DNA of 45,679 bases from positions 1 to 45,679 of the forward strand of contig CAZJJG010000010.1 of NCBI GenBank assembly GCA_964546275.1, given 5' to 3'. Origin of the DNA: MED-G78 sp964546275. Its GTDB lineage: Bacteria > Pseudomonadota > Gammaproteobacteria > Magnimaribacterales > D2472. Position numbers and translations under genes: made by a program. Positions 42,820-45,679 of the stretch are shown here, piece after piece. Positions within the stretch are counted from its first letter, which is position 1. Every line of letters starts with the position of its first letter. The notes under the pieces are model-generated. The model ran no database searches, had not been told where the DNA came from, and was given only the letters and a program-made list of their open reading frames with translations.

Positions 42820-42943
42820 GCGTATTACTTCCATTTAATATTTTCCAACAATCTTAAAAAAATATTTTAATACTTAAAAAGTTGATAATTTAGAACTTCA
42901 ATTTAGAATTTTTATCTTGTCTTATTGGCATTCAATATTTCGA

Positions 42944-42972
42944 TTTACAAAATAAAAAAAATAGAGTTTAAT
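42944..42972 (+). promoter_or_regulatory. Candidate sigma-70 promoter in the 189-base gap
   Basis: TTTACA (42944-42949) and TTTAAT (42967-42972) are 17 bases apart, each with one mismatch to consensus, 36 bases before the ATG at 43009. The gap 42820-43008 is otherwise very AT-rich and I see no gene, terminator hairpin or riboswitch-like structure in it. Chance matches are common in such DNA. Confidence 0.35.
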
Positions 42973-43008
42973 CGATTGATATAGTGCAATAGCAATGAGA
43001 TAGATATT

Positions 43009-45615
43009 ATGACTGACCATACAACTTCAAAATTTCCTACAGAAGCTGAAGTTGTTATTGTAGGCGTAGGTGGTATTGTCGGATCAATGCTTGCATATTG
43101 GCTCGCAGAACTTGGTCAAAAAAATATTGTAGGTTTAGAAAAATCAACAGTTATCCCTTCAGATATAGCATCGACTGCTCATGCTTCAGATTTTGTATAC
43201 AACACAACTCATGACAAATTAGGCTGCTGGGCAACTGACTTTAGTAGGAAATTTTATGAAGAGAATGGCTTCTTTCTAAAAAAAGGAGGTCTAGAAATCT
43301 GTCGCAAGGATGACGATGCTCGTTGGGAAGAGCTTAAAAGAAAGGTTGCATCAGGCAAAGCTTTTGGAACTAACGTCAGGCTAATTTCTGCATCAGAAGC
43401 TAAAGAAAAATTCCCTTTACTAGAAGAAGAATCAATACGTGGTGCAATGTGGGATCCGGATGCTGGACTAGTGACACCTCGTTCACAAGAAGTGGTGAAT
43501 TTTGCCGTAGAGTTTGCAAAAGAGAAAGGTTCACTTTCTACATACACTGATACCCCGGCGGTAGGTTTTGAAATTGAGAATGGTCGTATTGTTGGAGTAA
43601 AGACTGATAAAGGAATAATTAAAACTAATAAAGTTGTTATTGCATCAGGAATTTGGGGTCCTTTAATGGGAGAGATGGCTGGCGTCCCGATCCCTTTAAT
43701 GCCAGTGGAGCATCCTTTATTATTTTTTGGACCACTGCCAGAGATACAAGGAACAGATGAATTGCTCGTCTATCCACTACTTCGTGATCAAGGTAATTCA
43801 GCTTATGTTAGGGATACAGGAAGACTTCATGGAGGGATGCTTGAATGGGGTTATTACGAAGATAAAAATCCTCGATTAGTCGACCCTGAAGACATTGGTA
43901 ATCCTGCCAAAACCATGACTTCTGACTCTATGAGGTATCTAGACCTTGAAGAAATTGCAGAGCCTCTAGAAAAAGCATTTGAAACAACACCTATACTTGC
44001 AGAATTAGGCTGGGATGAAAAAAGCTCATTTAATGGACTACTATCAGTAACCCCTGATGCTGCTTCTTTGATTGGTGAAAGCCCTGAAGTTAGAGGTTTT
44101 TGGTTATGTGAAGCAGTTTGGGTTAAGGACGGTCCTGCATGTGCGAGACTCTGTGCTGAATCCATGATCAATGGTAAAACTCAGGTGGACATGCGGTCTT
44201 TTGATATTGCTAGATTTTATCCTGCCCAAAAAGAAAAAGATTTTGTTAAAACGCGATCTTTTGAAAATGCTCAAACCATCTACACTCCTGCTGTTCATCC
44301 CAGAGAACCCTACATTAGTAATAGAGAGCTATTTGTAAGTCCGTTTTATGAAAGAGAGAAAGAGCTTGGTGGTTATTTTGATAATGAAGTTGCTGGCTGG
44401 GAGCGTGCTCTTGCCTATGAGAGTAATCGAGAAAAACTTGATAATTATTTACAAGAAGTTCCTGTCCGCCAAAACGAATGGGATCAACGCCACGTACCAT
44501 ACGAAATTGCTAATGCAGAACATTTGGCTATGAGTGAATCAGTTGGAATGATTAATCTATCGCACTTTGCAATCATGGATATTGAAGGTCCTGATGCAGA
44601 ATCTATGCTGGAGTATCTTTCTGTAGCAAAGGTTGGCGGCAATACTGCTGAAGGGCGAATGATTTATACTAATTTTCTTGATGAAGATGGTGGCGTCCAT
44701 GCAGATCTTACTATTTCTCGATTAAGTACAGATCGTTATCGTATAGTTACCGGTGGAGCTGATGGCAATTTTGACTGGGTAACCTTGCGCAATTATAGAG
44801 ATGATAATGGGCTGAATGCAGACATTAATATTAGGACTCACGATATAGCAACTTTAGGATTATGGGGACCTCAAGCAAAAAATGCCTTGGGCCACTTAAT
44901 TGATCCTAGTGAAATTAGCATAGAAAATTTTCCCTTTGCAACTGCAAAATATCTAACCCTTAATTTATCTGATGGAAAAACCATTGATGTCTGGGCAGCA
45001 CGTATTTCTTATGTCGGTGAAAGCGGCTGGGAAATATATTTAAACAATAATAGCGAGGAAGGTTTAGCACTTTATGACTCGCTGCTTGAGGTTGGGGTTG
45101 TGCCTGTTGGTATTGAAACTTACGCTAACAGTAGACGTCTTGAAAAAAGCTTTAGACTTCAAGGTGCAGATTTAGAGAGCGAATATAATGCTTGCGAATC
45201 AGCTATTGAAAGACGTCTAGTTAAAGAAGCGGACTTCCATGGTAAAGCCGCACATCTTACTCATCGAGAAGAGGAGCTTAGTGCAATTCTGTGCACCATG
45301 ACGCTAGATGAGCTTGATGTATCTGGCACTGGTTCTCGTTATCCAGTTGGAATATCGCCAATCATTGACCCTGATACAGGCCAGGTACCCCTAGACAGCA
45401 AAGGTCGAAGATCTTATAGCACTAGTATGTCCTACTGCCCATCGATTAAAAAACATGTAGTTATGGGTTACCTACCCAAAGATATAGCTGTGCTAGGAAA
45501 GTCGCTCATACTCGAGTACTTTAATGAAAATGGTGATGGTATGTATCCTATGACCGTTCAGATAGTCGGGAAAGGATCTATCTTTGATCCTAATAATGAG
45601 AGAGTTCGCGCTTAA
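43009..45615 (+). CDS. Dimethylglycine/sarcosine dehydrogenase-like FAD oxidoreductase-GcvT fusion
   Basis: The 868-residue protein joins an FAD oxidoreductase (about 1-390; cofactor loop VVIVGVGGIVGSML at 15-28) to folate-binding GcvT domains (about 480-860). ASTAHASD with His58 falls where dimethylglycine dehydrogenases attach FAD covalently. The second half has AEHLAMSESVGMINLSHF, IYTNFLDEDGGVHADLT, SYVGESGWEIYL and YANSRRLEKSFRLQGADL. The likely reaction is oxidative N-demethylation of a methylated glycine or relative, with the one-carbon unit passed to tetrahydrofolate; the exact substrate is not shown. No signal peptide. CGN makes up about 25 of 43 arginine codons by my hand count, against AGA/AGG in nearly all neighbours, which suggests lateral transfer. 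Confidence 0.85.
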   Translation: MTDHTTSKFPTEAEVVIVGVGGIVGSMLAYWLAELGQKNIVGLEKSTVIPSDIASTAHASDFVYNTTHDKLGCWATDFSRKFYEENGFFLKKGGLEICRKDDDARWEELKRKVASGKAFGTNVRLISASEAKEKFPLLEEESIRGAMWDPDAGLVTPRSQEVVNFAVEFAKEKGSLSTYTDTPAVGFEIENGRIVGVKTDKGIIKTNKVVIASGIWGPLMGEMAGVPIPLMPVEHPLLFFGPLPEIQGTDELLVYPLLRDQGNSAYVRDTGRLHGGMLEWGYYEDKNPRLVDPEDIGNPAKTMTSDSMRYLDLEEIAEPLEKAFETTPILAELGWDEKSSFNGLLSVTPDAASLIGESPEVRGFWLCEAVWVKDGPACARLCAESMINGKTQVDMRSFDIARFYPAQKEKDFVKTRSFENAQTIYTPAVHPREPYISNRELFVSPFYEREKELGGYFDNEVAGWERALAYESNREKLDNYLQEVPVRQNEWDQRHVPYEIANAEHLAMSESVGMINLSHFAIMDIEGPDAESMLEYLSVAKVGGNTAEGRMIYTNFLDEDGGVHADLTISRLSTDRYRIVTGGADGNFDWVTLRNYRDDNGLNADINIRTHDIATLGLWGPQAKNALGHLIDPSEISIENFPFATAKYLTLNLSDGKTIDVWAARISYVGESGWEIYLNNNSEEGLALYDSLLEVGVVPVGIETYANSRRLEKSFRLQGADLESEYNACESAIERRLVKEADFHGKAAHLTHREEELSAILCTMTLDELDVSGTGSRYPVGISPIIDPDTGQVPLDSKGRRSYSTSMSYCPSIKKHVVMGYLPKDIAVLGKSLILEYFNENGDGMYPMTVQIVGKGSIFDPNNERVRA

Positions 45616-45679
45616 TTAATTTCAATTACTAATCTTAATGACATTGGGTTAAATCTTTTCTATAATCCAATCTCACTTA

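Noticed and set aside
43009..45615. DMSP demethylase (DmdA) as the identity of the last gene.
   Set aside because: DmdA has only the GcvT-like part; this protein has a full N-terminal FAD oxidoreductase, so a dimethylglycine/sarcosine dehydrogenase-like call fits better.
1..45679. CRISPR array, phage, transposon, toxin-antitoxin, tRNA or defence locus.
   Set aside because: Reading both strands I saw no spaced direct repeats, no integrase or transposase motifs, no tRNA-like cloverleaf and no defence-type proteins. Nearly all DNA is used by housekeeping genes.

Overview
The window is core-genome DNA of a marine-type, AT-rich gammaproteobacterium. Arginine is mostly AGA, intergenic gaps are very short, and many genes overlap at ATGA or TAATG junctions. 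Gene content and order (lptD-surA-pdxA-rsmA-apaH, tsaD/rpsU, yicC-gmk-rpoZ-spoT-ridA, ubiC-ubiA, mutY-yggX, glnA-ntrB-ntrC) are gammaproteobacterial. Low GC, compaction and several lipid-type SDR and ACAD10-like genes suggest a SAR86-like lineage. That placement is inference. I see no rRNA, tRNA, CRISPR, insertion sequence, prophage or defence locus. No stretch over 300 bases lacks a gene; the longest gap is 189 bases (42820-43008).

Left part (1-7285, minus strand): one packed run, read from 7285 downwards. It holds two SDR proteins, the MurNAc-recycling pair amgK-murU, rpe, an exported DUF192 protein, trpE, trpG and trpD, with trpD cut by the window edge. Plus strand 7351-16955: a DsbA-fold isomerase, then lptD-surA-pdxA-rsmA-apaH-cca, a pteridine reductase and an ACAD10-like phosphotransferase. 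A sigma-E-like promoter precedes lptD. Then folK, folB and tsaD (minus) stand opposite rpsU, a YqeY protein, rph, pyrE and riboflavin synthase (plus). Folate and pteridine functions therefore lie on both sides of position 17000.

Middle (21380-33182): pyrB, ridA, spoT, rpoZ, gmk, yicC and a Rossmann-fold protein on minus; recG on plus; a membrane pyrophosphatase and a rubredoxin-symporter pair on minus. The 56-residue rubredoxin was found by direct reading. Right part (33268-42819): ubiC-ubiA, a COG3146 acyltransferase, DUF1249 and a YqiA esterase. Next comes the nitrogen-control unit glnA-ntrB-ntrC, whose glutamine synthetase is type II rather than the usual type I. A sigma-54 promoter and NtrC-like sites precede it. 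Then a membrane rhodanese, gpmA, mutY and yggX.

The last gene (43009-45615) is a dimethylglycine/sarcosine dehydrogenase-like FAD-GcvT fusion. Its arginine codons differ clearly from all its neighbours, which suggests acquisition by transfer. I found no wholly new system. The points most worth following are the NtrC-regulated type II glutamine synthetase, the pair of SDR proteins with altered catalytic residues placed between amgK and lptD, and the foreign-looking demethylase gene.
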